NCBI RefSeq assembly: GCF_030268225.1
Contig: NZ_BSQG01000002.1
Coordinates: 372,001 to 436,000, forward strand
Source of the DNA: Nocardiopsis ansamitocini
Lineage (GTDB): Bacteria; Actinomycetota; Actinomycetes; Streptosporangiales; Streptosporangiaceae
Length of the DNA: 64,000 nucleotides
Reading direction: 5' to 3'
Shown: positions 27,111 to 33,584 of the stretch, piece after piece
Layout of the letters: each line of letters opens with the position of its first letter
Numbering within the stretch: position 1 is the first letter of the stretch
Notes under the pieces: generated by a model
Seen by the model: only the letters and a program-made list of their open reading frames with translations
Database searches by the model: none
Told to the model about the DNA's origin: nothing
Program-made: the position numbers and the translations under genes

Positions 27111-27952
27111 GTGCCTTGCTCGTTCATCTCTCGTAGGCGGGCGATGGTCTCCCCGGGGCGCAACGCCACGAGGCGCAGGTGGTTGAGCAGGGTGCGATAC
27201 CGCGCGATTTCCTCGGGTTCTTCGAGGTAGAGGTTGTCGGTGTCGGTTTCCAGGTAGACCACGGTGGGATCAACGGGTTCGGGGAACTCCAGGATCACGA
27301 AGGCCCCGCCGCTTCCGGGGTTAAGTTGGTCCGCCTTGGTCATTTGAAGTGTGACGTTCGGCCGCTCTGCGATGTCCAGCAGGTGCTCGATCTGCTGGCG
27401 CCGGACGTCTGGGTAGGAGGCGAGCCTGACCAGAGCCCCTTCGTCGAAGATCGCCCACAGCTCGGGCGGTTCTTCGTCGAGAATGCGTTGGCGGGTCATT
27501 CGCGCGTCCACGACCCGGCGCACGTCGGCGGGCTGGGCGAGTGCTGCCTGTGCCGTGACTTCCATGTAGGCGGGTATTTGGAGCAGGCCGGGAATCACCA
27601 GGGGTTCCCAGGTAGAGATTGACGACGCCTCTGTCTCGAAGCCCACGTAGCGTGCGCTGAGCACGTCCTTGTAGCGCGACCACCAGCCGCGTTCTCTGGA
27701 CTGGCGGCACAGGTCAAGGATTTCTTCGCGCTCTTGTCCCTCTTTCAGGTGGCAGGCGTCCAGGATCGCCCGAATTTCGGCCACCTGCGGACGTTGTTTC
27801 ACGCCTGACTCGATGTTGGAGTAGGTGCTCCGGGACAGCTCGGCCGCAGCGGCGACTTCGTCGCCGGTGAGCCGGACGGCCTGACGGACTCGACGCAGCT
27901 CGGCAGACAGGCGGCGACGGCGGATCGTCGGTGAGTAGCGCGTGGTGGCCAA
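27107..27952 (-). CDS. XRE-family regulator with DUF5753 sensor domain
   Basis: 281 residues from a TTG at 27952, chosen because GAGGGAG lies 7 bases before it; the frame opens at 27994. The N-terminal HTH (about 12-68) includes LRRVRQAVRLTGDEVAAAAELSRSTYSNIESG. The DUF5753 domain (about 95-275) includes WEPLVIPGLLQIPAYMEV and VRRVVDARMTRQRIL. It is co-translated with the DUF397 gene. The divergent upstream region contains a clean inverted repeat that could be its operator. The DUF5753 part is thought to sense a ligand or partner; none is known here. Confidence 0.9.
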   Translation of the reverse strand: MATTRYSPTIRRRRLSAELRRVRQAVRLTGDEVAAAAELSRSTYSNIESGVKQRPQVAEIRAILDACHLKEGQEREEILDLCRQSRERGWWSRYKDVLSARYVGFETEASSISTWEPLVIPGLLQIPAYMEVTAQAALAQPADVRRVVDARMTRQRILDEEPPELWAIFDEGALVRLASYPDVRRQQIEHLLDIAERPNVTLQMTKADQLNPGSGGAFVILEFPEPVDPTVVYLETDTDNLYLEEPEEIARYRTLLNHLRLVALRPGETIARLREMNEQGT

Positions 27953-28063
27953 TCTTGTACTCCCTCTGGTGGTGCCCCGATCGTAGAGCCCCACTGCCCG
28001 ATTACGACATTTAGGAAATCCAAGTTCGGGAATCTAGGTGAATCTAAAAAAATTAAACTCCAT

Positions 28064-28088
28064 GACTTGAAAACCTGAATTTCAAGTC
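28064..28088. promoter_or_regulatory. inverted repeat in the divergent promoter region (candidate operator)
   Basis: GACTTGAAA (28064-28072) and TTTCAAGTC (28080-28088) are exact reverse complements separated by 7 bases. They lie in an unusually A/T-rich stretch between the leftward XRE gene and the rightward gene at 28155. Dimeric HTH binding is the simplest reading. Confidence 0.6.
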
Positions 28089-28154
28089 TCATGATGAGGG
28101 TAGCTCGATTCCACTGCCGGACTTTCCACCCGGCATGACCCTCAAGGGGTTCCC

Positions 28155-28571
28155 ATGCGATTCCTGTCCTTGCTCACGTTGGTGAGTGTGTTGTTGATGG
28201 CGGCGGTGATGCCCGCTCGGCGGGTGGGCCGTCACTGCGCCGGTGCCCCCGGTATGCCTGGTGCCGCGCCGGGTGTGTTCGGGCCGCAGCCTGCGCCTGT
28301 GCGTCAGGCGCGGGTGGTGCCGCGTATCCCCGACTATCCGCGTTTCGCGGAGGTCGCGGAGTCGCATTCGGCGTTGTGGGAGGTGACCTACCGCTACGGC
28401 GAGGCTGCGCCTTATGCCGCGCGCAACCGCGTCACCGCCCACGTGCTCGCGGTCTCGGACGTGGAGTTGTTGGACCACTGCCTGCACGTCTATGAGCCGC
28501 CCTCACCCCTGCGCGCCTACACCGCACCGCGCGTACGCGCCTACGCCCCCACGCAGTGCCACGGCCGGTGA
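28155..28571 (+). CDS. hypothetical secreted or membrane-anchored protein, 138 aa
   Basis: N-terminal hydrophobic segment MRFLSLLTLVSVLLMAAV (1-18) fits a signal peptide or anchor. The rest is Pro/Arg-rich with a central globular-looking part (FAEVAESHSALWEVTYRYGEAAPYAARNRV). No known domain was recognised. The ATG follows AAGGGG at good spacing. Its stop overlaps the next gene as GTGA, so the two are co-translated. Its position next to regulator pairs suggests an accessory module. Confidence 0.65.
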   Translation: MRFLSLLTLVSVLLMAAVMPARRVGRHCAGAPGMPGAAPGVFGPQPAPVRQARVVPRIPDYPRFAEVAESHSALWEVTYRYGEAAPYAARNRVTAHVLAVSDVELLDHCLHVYEPPSPLRAYTAPRVRAYAPTQCHGR

Positions 28572-28840
28572 GTGCGGTGTGCACCCCCGACAGTGTTGCT
28601 GCGGCCCTGGCCCGGGTGCGGTGGGACTTCCCGGCCTGGAGCATCACCCACACCCCTGACACCGACCCCGAACGGGCGTGGAACGCACACCGGCGCGCAC
28701 CGTTGACTCGGGCCGAACACGCACACGGGCGCAGGCGTCACCTGCACGCCCCCACCCTCGACGCCCTCCTCACCGAGTTGGGCGCCGAGCAGCGGGCCCT
28801 GGACGATCGCGCCGACTCCTCGGACCGCCCAGGCCGGTAA
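28568..28840 (+). CDS. hypothetical protein, 90 aa
   Basis: Starts with GTG overlapping the previous stop. Soluble and His/Arg-rich, it has a recognisable core ARVRWDFPAWSITHTPD then ERAWNAHRRAPLTRAEHAHG and a C-terminal helix with LDALLTELGAEQRAL. Proteins of this sort occur near XRE/DUF397 loci in actinomycetes without known function. I could not assign a family. Confidence 0.6.
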   Translation: MSAVCTPDSVAAALARVRWDFPAWSITHTPDTDPERAWNAHRRAPLTRAEHAHGRRRHLHAPTLDALLTELGAEQRALDDRADSSDRPGR

Positions 28841-28967
28841 TCAACCGGCCCTCAAGCGAGGGGTCGCGCGTTCTCTCACCCCGACGCGCGGCCCCTTCTC
28901 CTCGAACCGACGGAATGTGCCTCCGCACGCGGGGCACTCCTGCGATGCTGAAGGGACTCCTCCTCGT

Positions 28968-29210
28968 ATGTCTTCCTCCGACCCGACTCCCACCGGCCGT
29001 GCCACTGCTCCCGTTCCCGACCCGGATGCGCCATTCGGCGACGTCAATGGTGGATTACTGATGAACCGCCAGGTCGCCGCCCTGTTCGGGGTGGGCGCCT
29101 CCACCGTGGCCCGCTGGGGCAGCCAAGGACTGATCACTTACCTGCACACCCCCGGCGGAGCGCGGCGCTACCCCGCCGAACAGTTCCGCCACCTCCTCGA
29201 CGACGCATGA
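28968..29210 (+). CDS. BldC-like small MerR-type HTH protein
   Basis: 80 residues from the ATG at 28968, which has AAGGGA upstream. After a disordered 28-residue start it carries a single winged-helix domain resembling BldC: LLMNRQVAALFGVGASTVARW (HTH) followed by the wing LITYLHTPGGARRYP. BldC-type proteins bind direct repeats cooperatively and control development. This one overlaps (ATGA) a gene for a stand-alone DUF5753 protein, which suggests a two-part regulator. Confidence 0.85.
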   Translation: MSSSDPTPTGRATAPVPDPDAPFGDVNGGLLMNRQVAALFGVGASTVARWGSQGLITYLHTPGGARRYPAEQFRHLLDDA

Positions 29211-29800
29211 CCTCACCGGTACTCGCGCACGTCCCCCGCCCTGAGTCAGCCTTCCTGGACGAGGAAAAAACCGTGACTATCGATGTCTCCCGCGCGCTGG
29301 TGGAACAACAGCGCAACCTGGCCCTGGACGAGCCCAACGGACGGATCAGATCGTTCTCGCCCTCGGTGGTGCCGGCGCCGATGCAGACCCCGGCGTACGC
29401 GCGGGCGGTGGCCACCGCCAGCGGGTTGGTCCGCGCCGAGCACGTGGAGGAGATCGTGGAGATCCGGAGACGGCGTCAGCGGGCGCTGCGTGACGCCGAG
29501 TACCCGCGCACCTATGTGGTCACCGAATCCGCGCTGCGCCGCACGATCGGCGGCGTGGAGGTGATGGCGGAGCAGCGGGTGCTGCTGTTGGCGCTGGCCG
29601 AACTGGCGCACGTCACGCTGCGGGTGCTGCCCGAGCAGGACCGGCATCCGGTGATCTGGTCGTGCGGGTTCACCATCACGGAGAACGCCACCAGTATCGA
29701 GGGCATCCCCTTCTCGATCGCGTTGCCGATCAAGGAGACCCGGCACTACCTCGCCCACTTCCAGGACCTCTTCCACGCGGCGCGGCCCTACGAGTTGTGA
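29207..29800 (+). CDS. stand-alone DUF5753 protein without HTH
   Basis: 197 residues that match the C-terminal sensor domain of XRE-DUF5753 regulators: FSPSVVPAPMQTPAYARAVA, VEEIVEIRRRRQRAL, YVVTESALRRTIGG and the final HYLAHFQDLFHAA. The XRE part is absent and the N-terminus is only a short helix, so DNA binding must come from a partner, most likely the BldC-like protein whose gene overlaps it. Compare the fused version at 27107-27952. Confidence 0.85.
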   Translation: MTSPVLAHVPRPESAFLDEEKTVTIDVSRALVEQQRNLALDEPNGRIRSFSPSVVPAPMQTPAYARAVATASGLVRAEHVEEIVEIRRRRQRALRDAEYPRTYVVTESALRRTIGGVEVMAEQRVLLLALAELAHVTLRVLPEQDRHPVIWSCGFTITENATSIEGIPFSIALPIKETRHYLAHFQDLFHAARPYEL

Positions 29801-29924
29801 GCGACGGGGCGACGCGGCGCGGGGGAGCGGTGGCCCCGTGCGCCGGGAACAGGTGAGGGGTCCGCGCCGCGAACCGAAACGGTGCGTGACGCGGCCCCGG
29901 TGGCCGACACGAACCGGCCTGCGG

Positions 29925-29949
29925 GGTCACCGCAGGCCGAAAAGCCTCA
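29925..29949. terminator. hairpin between convergent genes
   Basis: CGGCCTGCGG (29925-29934) pairs with CCGCAGGCCG (29940-29949) over 10 bp with a 5-base loop, between the DUF5753 and VOC gene stops. Confidence 0.75.
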
Positions 29950-29961
29950 TCCCGGGTGCGG

Positions 29962-30402
29962 TCAGCCCTCCGACCAGTCGCCCTGGTCCTGGCCGGGGAG
30001 GTGCGTGCCGAAGGTCCACTCGTAGCCTTCGAGGTCGAGCACCCGGCACCGGTACGAGCCCCACTCGGTGTTCGCGGGGGTCCAGACGACGATGGCGCCC
30101 GCTTCGACGGCGGTCGCGTACACGGCGTCCACCTCCTTGCCGGAAGAGACGCTGATGTAGGCGCCGTGCCCCACCGTCTCGCCCTTGACCGGAGGGCGGT
30201 CGTAGTCGTTGTCGTCACTGAAGACGATGATCGCGACGTCCTCGCGCCGCAGCTCGGCGTGCATGATGCCGCCGTTGCCGTCCGGGAACTCCAGGGTGGT
30301 GGTGAAGCCGAAGGCCCGCTCCAGCCACCGCAGGGCGGCGGGTGCGTCGCGGTAGCTGTAGTAGGTGTGCAGGCTGGCGGGGCGGGTGCTCGCGTCGTTC
30401 AT
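29962..30402 (-). CDS. VOC-superfamily (glyoxalase-like) protein
   Basis: 146 residues from the ATG at 30402. It has the two beta-alpha-beta-beta-beta units of the vicinal-oxygen-chelate fold: YYSYRDAPAALRWLERAFGFTTTLEFPDGNGGIMHAEL, then GAYISVSSGKEVDAVYATAVEAGA and a final RVLDLEGYEWTFGTH. The group includes bleomycin-type resistance proteins and PhnB-like enzymes. The substrate cannot be read from the sequence. Confidence 0.88.
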   Translation of the reverse strand: MNDASTRPASLHTYYSYRDAPAALRWLERAFGFTTTLEFPDGNGGIMHAELRREDVAIIVFSDDNDYDRPPVKGETVGHGAYISVSSGKEVDAVYATAVEAGAIVVWTPANTEWGSYRCRVLDLEGYEWTFGTHLPGQDQGDWSEG

Positions 30403-30599
30403 GGGCCCACTGTGACGGGTAACCCGGTCAGTTCCTTTCCGCAATGGTCCGCGTCTTTGCGCCGATGCGAAAACACTGAGAAGCGGAGAGAGAAGCGCAT
30501 GACCTGCCGGCCAGAGGGGCGCGTGCCCATGTCAGGGCGGTAATGCCTGATGGGAGCGATGATTGGTTCTTCCGCCCCTGGGGTGCGAGCGGGTGGATA

Positions 30600-30669
30600 A
30601 TGGTGGGGTGGGTGCGATCATCGAAAGTCTCATTACGATAACGGCCCACAAAGCCGCAGGTCATTAACT
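30600..30669 (+). promoter_or_regulatory. leader of CRISPR array 2
   Basis: An A/T-richer stretch (AAAGTCTCATTACGATAACG, CACAAAGCCG, TCATTAACT) abutting the first repeat. It places the young end of array 2 on the left and transcription rightward. Confidence 0.55.
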
Positions 30670-31125
30670 GTGAGCCCCACGCACGTGGGGATGGACCGCG
30701 GTGCTCGCTCTCGCCCTCGATGCGCTGGAGGTGAGCCCCACGCACGTGGGGATGGACCGACACCCAATTCATCGAGTCGCGACGCTTCCAGGTGAGCCCC
30801 ACGCACGTGGGGATGGACCTGACCCAACGTCGCCAGCGCCTCCACACGGCGCGTGAGCCCCACGCACGTGGGGATGGACCGGGGAACACACCCCAACCAA
30901 AAACCCACCCTCTGTGAGCCCCACGCACGTGGGGATGGACCGAAGGCGGCCTCCGCGTGGAGTGCATCCCACTGGGTGAGCCCCACGCACGTGGGGATGG
31001 ACCGGGCGGCCTGGTCGCGGCGGGCGGTGCGGCACGGTGAGCCCCACGCACGTGGGGATGGACCGGTCGTCGGAGCCCGGCCTCCAAAACGGACACCGTG
31101 AGCCCCACGCACGTGGGGATGGACC
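30670..31125 (+). CRISPR. CRISPR array 2, type I-E-like, 8 repeats
   Basis: Eight identical 28-base repeats start at 30670, 30731, 30792, 30853, 30914, 30976, 31037 and 31098. Each begins GTGAGCCCCACGCACG and ends GTGGGGATGGACC, with the inner stem CCCCAC/GTGGGG. The seven spacers are 33-34 bases. The repeat differs from array 1 at several positions but is the same as in array 3. All repeats are intact, including the last, and a strong hairpin follows. No cas genes are nearby. Confidence 0.97.
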
Positions 31126-31126
31126 G

Positions 31127-31157
31127 CCGCCCGCCCGCGCTACGCGCAGGCGGGCGG
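31127..31157 (+). terminator. hairpin directly after CRISPR array 2
   Basis: CCGCCCGCC (31127-31135) pairs with GGCGGGCGG (31149-31157), with an inner GCGC/GCGC stem, one base past the last repeat. It probably ends the pre-crRNA. The next 250 bases to 31406 hold no supported gene. Confidence 0.7.
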
Positions 31158-31406
31158 TCGCGTGCGTGGGAGCCGCCGGGCGCGAGTCGGTACGCGCTTG
31201 GCTGGGCACAGCGCGCTGCGCGCCCGACTTCGTCGGGTGCTCGCGCTCGGCCCGCCCGCGCGACCTCCACGCCCTCCCTACCCTGCCCGCCCCCACCGCC
31301 GCGCGTGGCCGGTGACGGCCTGCGCCTGCGCGCGAACACCCACACCCCGAGCGACGGCCCTCAACGTGAATCCGCGGTGACCCACCGCGCGGCCGGCACC
31401 AGCCCC

Positions 31407-32603
31407 TCACCCGGAACCGTCGCCAAAGGGCTTCCCGTTGTGAGAATCCAACACAACGCCCTCTTGAGAGGCAACCCCAGTGAGATCCACACCTGTTGCC
31501 CCGCGCAGGTCGGCGTAGTCAAGCTTGGCCTTGGACAGGTTCGCGTGTTGGAGGTTGGCCCCGACCAGGTTCGCGTTTTGGAGGTTGGCCCCGACCAGGC
31601 GTGCGTTTTGGAGGTTGGCCCCGACCAGGTTCGCGTTTTGGAGGTCGGCATCGCGCAGGTTCGCGTGTTGGAGGTCGGCCTCGATCAGGTTCGCGTGTTG
31701 GAGGTTGGCATCGCGCAGGTTCGCGTGTTGGAGGTCGGCCTCGATCAGGTACGCGTGTTGGAGGTTGGCATCGCGCAGGTTCGCGTTTTGGAGGTTGGCA
31801 TCGCGCAGGTTCGCGTTTTGGAGGTTGGCCCCGACCAGGCGTGCGTGTTGGAGGTTGGCCCCGAACAGGTTCGCGTTTTGGAGGTCGGTGTTGGACAGGT
31901 CAACGTGGTTCTTCTCGGGTCGTTTGGGGCGGCGTCCGATCACGGTCAACGCGGTCTGCACATCCGTGGGCGGCCCCTTCGTCACCTTCACAGGAGCCGC
32001 AGGCTCTTCAACTCCCGTAGGGGGATGCATCCACTGCCCCCGTGGTGGAGCCACCACCAGCTGAGGAGCCACCCCGGTACGAGGGGCGTTTTCGCGCACG
32101 AACGCGGCTAGGACCTCTACCACGGTTTCGTGGTCCTGCCGGGACTCGCGCATCACATGTTCAAGGGCATAGATCCCGCCGATACGCGAGGCCATCTTGT
32201 CCGAGGACAACTGTTCAATGGCGTCCTTGTAGCGCTGCGTGTACTGGCCGCGCTGGTTGAGCAGGTAACTGCGCGCGGTGAAGAACAGCGCCACCACCGC
32301 CGCCAACCCCACCGTGGCCTGCAACAGGGTTTGACGCACCGCGTTGATAGCCGCTGCCTGCTTCTCCGCAGCCGCCAACCGGTCCACCGCCTTCGCGCCG
32401 TTAGGCAGCTTCAGACCTTCGGTGACCGTGGAACCAGCCACCAACTGCGTCAACGGAAACAACACGACATACAGCGCCGCCACCACCACGACCAACGCCA
32501 GTGGACCCCACACGCACCACCCGTACCGTCGCCAAAAATCATGCCCCCGCCCCGACCGCACCCACGCAAACAACCCCCGCCGCCACTGACCGATTCGCGC
32601 CAT
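31407..32603 (-). CDS. membrane-anchored pentapeptide-repeat protein
   Basis: 398 residues from the ATG at 32603. Two membrane helices (about 33-56 and 92-111) flank a loop; then comes a conserved actinobacterial linker (RYKDAIEQLSSDKMASRIGGIYALEHVMRES, continuing to VVEVLAAFVRE). A right-handed beta-helix of about 25 pentapeptides (A[DN]LXX; residues about 240-370) follows. The repeats are almost identical at DNA level. Related proteins have no settled role. Here it is divergent from a small gene across a 16-bp palindrome and lies between two CRISPR arrays. The frame extends upstream to 33155 but overlaps the divergent gene, so that extension is rejected. Confidence 0.88.
   Translation of the reverse strand: MARIGQWRRGLFAWVRSGRGHDFWRRYGWCVWGPLALVVVVAALYVVLFPLTQLVAGSTVTEGLKLPNGAKAVDRLAAAEKQAAAINAVRQTLLQATVGLAAVVALFFTARSYLLNQRGQYTQRYKDAIEQLSSDKMASRIGGIYALEHVMRESRQDHETVVEVLAAFVRENAPRTGVAPQLVVAPPRGQWMHPPTGVEEPAAPVKVTKGPPTDVQTALTVIGRRPKRPEKNHVDLSNTDLQNANLFGANLQHARLVGANLQNANLRDANLQNANLRDANLQHAYLIEADLQHANLRDANLQHANLIEADLQHANLRDADLQNANLVGANLQNARLVGANLQNANLVGANLQHANLSKAKLDYADLRGATGVDLTGVASQEGVVLDSHNGKPFGDGSG
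31530..31890. repeat. 30-bp tandem repeats inside the pentapeptide gene
   Basis: About twelve consecutive 30-base units, each containing a variant of AGGTTGGC and CAGGTTCGCGT with a variable middle. Each codes for two pentapeptides on the minus strand. Differences are mostly confined to the same few positions, which suggests recent unequal recombination or conversion between units. Confidence 0.85.
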
Positions 32604-32624
32604 GGTCGAAATCCCAACACACCA

Positions 32625-32640
32625 GACACACCGGTGTGTC
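32625..32640. promoter_or_regulatory. 16-bp perfect palindrome between divergent genes
   Basis: GACACACCGGTGTGTC lies 22 bases upstream of the pentapeptide-gene ATG (leftward) and 21 bases upstream of the ATG at 32661 (rightward). The site sits where it could control both promoters, so it is a candidate operator for an unidentified regulator. Confidence 0.65.
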
Positions 32641-32660
32641 CCGCTTATAGGGTTCGGCCC

Positions 32661-33077
32661 ATGTCGGACAACATCCGCCACATCCACACCGCACCCACCG
32701 CCAAAGCCCACCAACGCGCACAGCAACAGCAAGAGCGCGAGGAATCCGCCCGCTTCGAGGCCCGCGCCCAAGCGATCGCCGCCATCCTGAAAGAGCGCGG
32801 CGCGACCGTCATCACCTGCACCCGCGAAGAGTGGACCCCCACCCGCCGATTGGGTAGGCGTGCGGGCGAGATCATCAACCGCCGGGTGCGCACCAAGGCC
32901 GTGGAGACCGGCATCGCCGTGTGGGACGTCGAGCGCGAGACCAACCCCCTGCACCGGCGCTTGGACGAGCGCCGCGCGATGCGGATCATGGACCGGTACT
33001 TCAAGGACAACCCCGTGTCCTTCGGCGCCACCCCCGAGCGGCCCGACCCCGACAACGACGGTCCAACCAGTCGGTGA
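32661..33077 (+). CDS. hypothetical basic helical protein, 138 aa
   Basis: Begins MSDNIRHIHTAPTAKAHQRA. It continues with a long Gln/Arg/Glu-rich helix (22-52), then a compact part with ATVITCTREEWTPTRRLGRRAGEIINRR and MRIMDRYFKDNPVSFG. It is rich in Arg and likely cytoplasmic, possibly nucleic-acid associated. No family was recognised. A short divergent spacer with a palindrome suggests shared regulation with the pentapeptide gene. Confidence 0.7.
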   Translation: MSDNIRHIHTAPTAKAHQRAQQQQEREESARFEARAQAIAAILKERGATVITCTREEWTPTRRLGRRAGEIINRRVRTKAVETGIAVWDVERETNPLHRRLDERRAMRIMDRYFKDNPVSFGATPERPDPDNDGPTSR

Positions 33078-33211
33078 GGGGCGGGTGCCCGGGGGTTTCG
33101 CCCCGGTGGGGTCTTGATTGTTCGACGACCAGGCAACGCCACCAGCGGTAAGCATCAGTCACCAGTCTTTGCAAAAGGGGCCTGAGGGAGCGCCAACCCG
33201 GCAGGGCGGGG

Positions 33212-33394
33212 TCACTGGTAGACGCCCACGGCCGTCAAATACAGCGCGCACACGGTCCCCGAGGCACTGGCCCCCACCAGCAGAGCCCGATCGGGGCGAG
33301 CCCCACCCCGCCACGCCACAAGCGCACCGACACACCCCACGTGCACGGCCACCGACAGCGCCAGCAACAGCCCGAGCAACTGAGGCAACGACAT
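33212..33394 (-). CDS. small two-helix membrane protein, 60 aa
   Basis: The ATG at 33394 follows AAGAGGA at 6-7 bases. The peptide is nearly all hydrophobic: LPQLLGLLLALSVAVHVG (4-21) and a second helix (about 38-58) around a WRGGARPDR loop that would face the cytoplasm. Small holin-like or toxin-like membrane proteins look like this, but no family is recognised. Its direction opposes both neighbours. Confidence 0.6.
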   Translation of the reverse strand: MSLPQLLGLLLALSVAVHVGCVGALVAWRGGARPDRALLVGASASGTVCALYLTAVGVYQ

Positions 33395-33584
33395 GGATTC
33401 CTCTTCTCCAAAGGGCGGTCCGCCGGTGCGGACCGATCAAGAGGAACGCTGACTGTCCGGGGCCCTGTCCTGCCGCTGTTTGCGGTGAAAACGGGCGAAC
33501 TCCCTGCCGGGGCGCTGGTGAGGGTCCTAGGCTGTCGATGTCCGAGGGGCCCCCTTTCGGACATCGGACACTCTAGAGGCGGCC

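Noticed and set aside
31496-32020. Trp/Arg-rich repeat protein frames opposite the pentapeptide gene
   Set aside because: Repetitive because the pentapeptide DNA is repetitive; the minus-strand frame has the real family signature and start.
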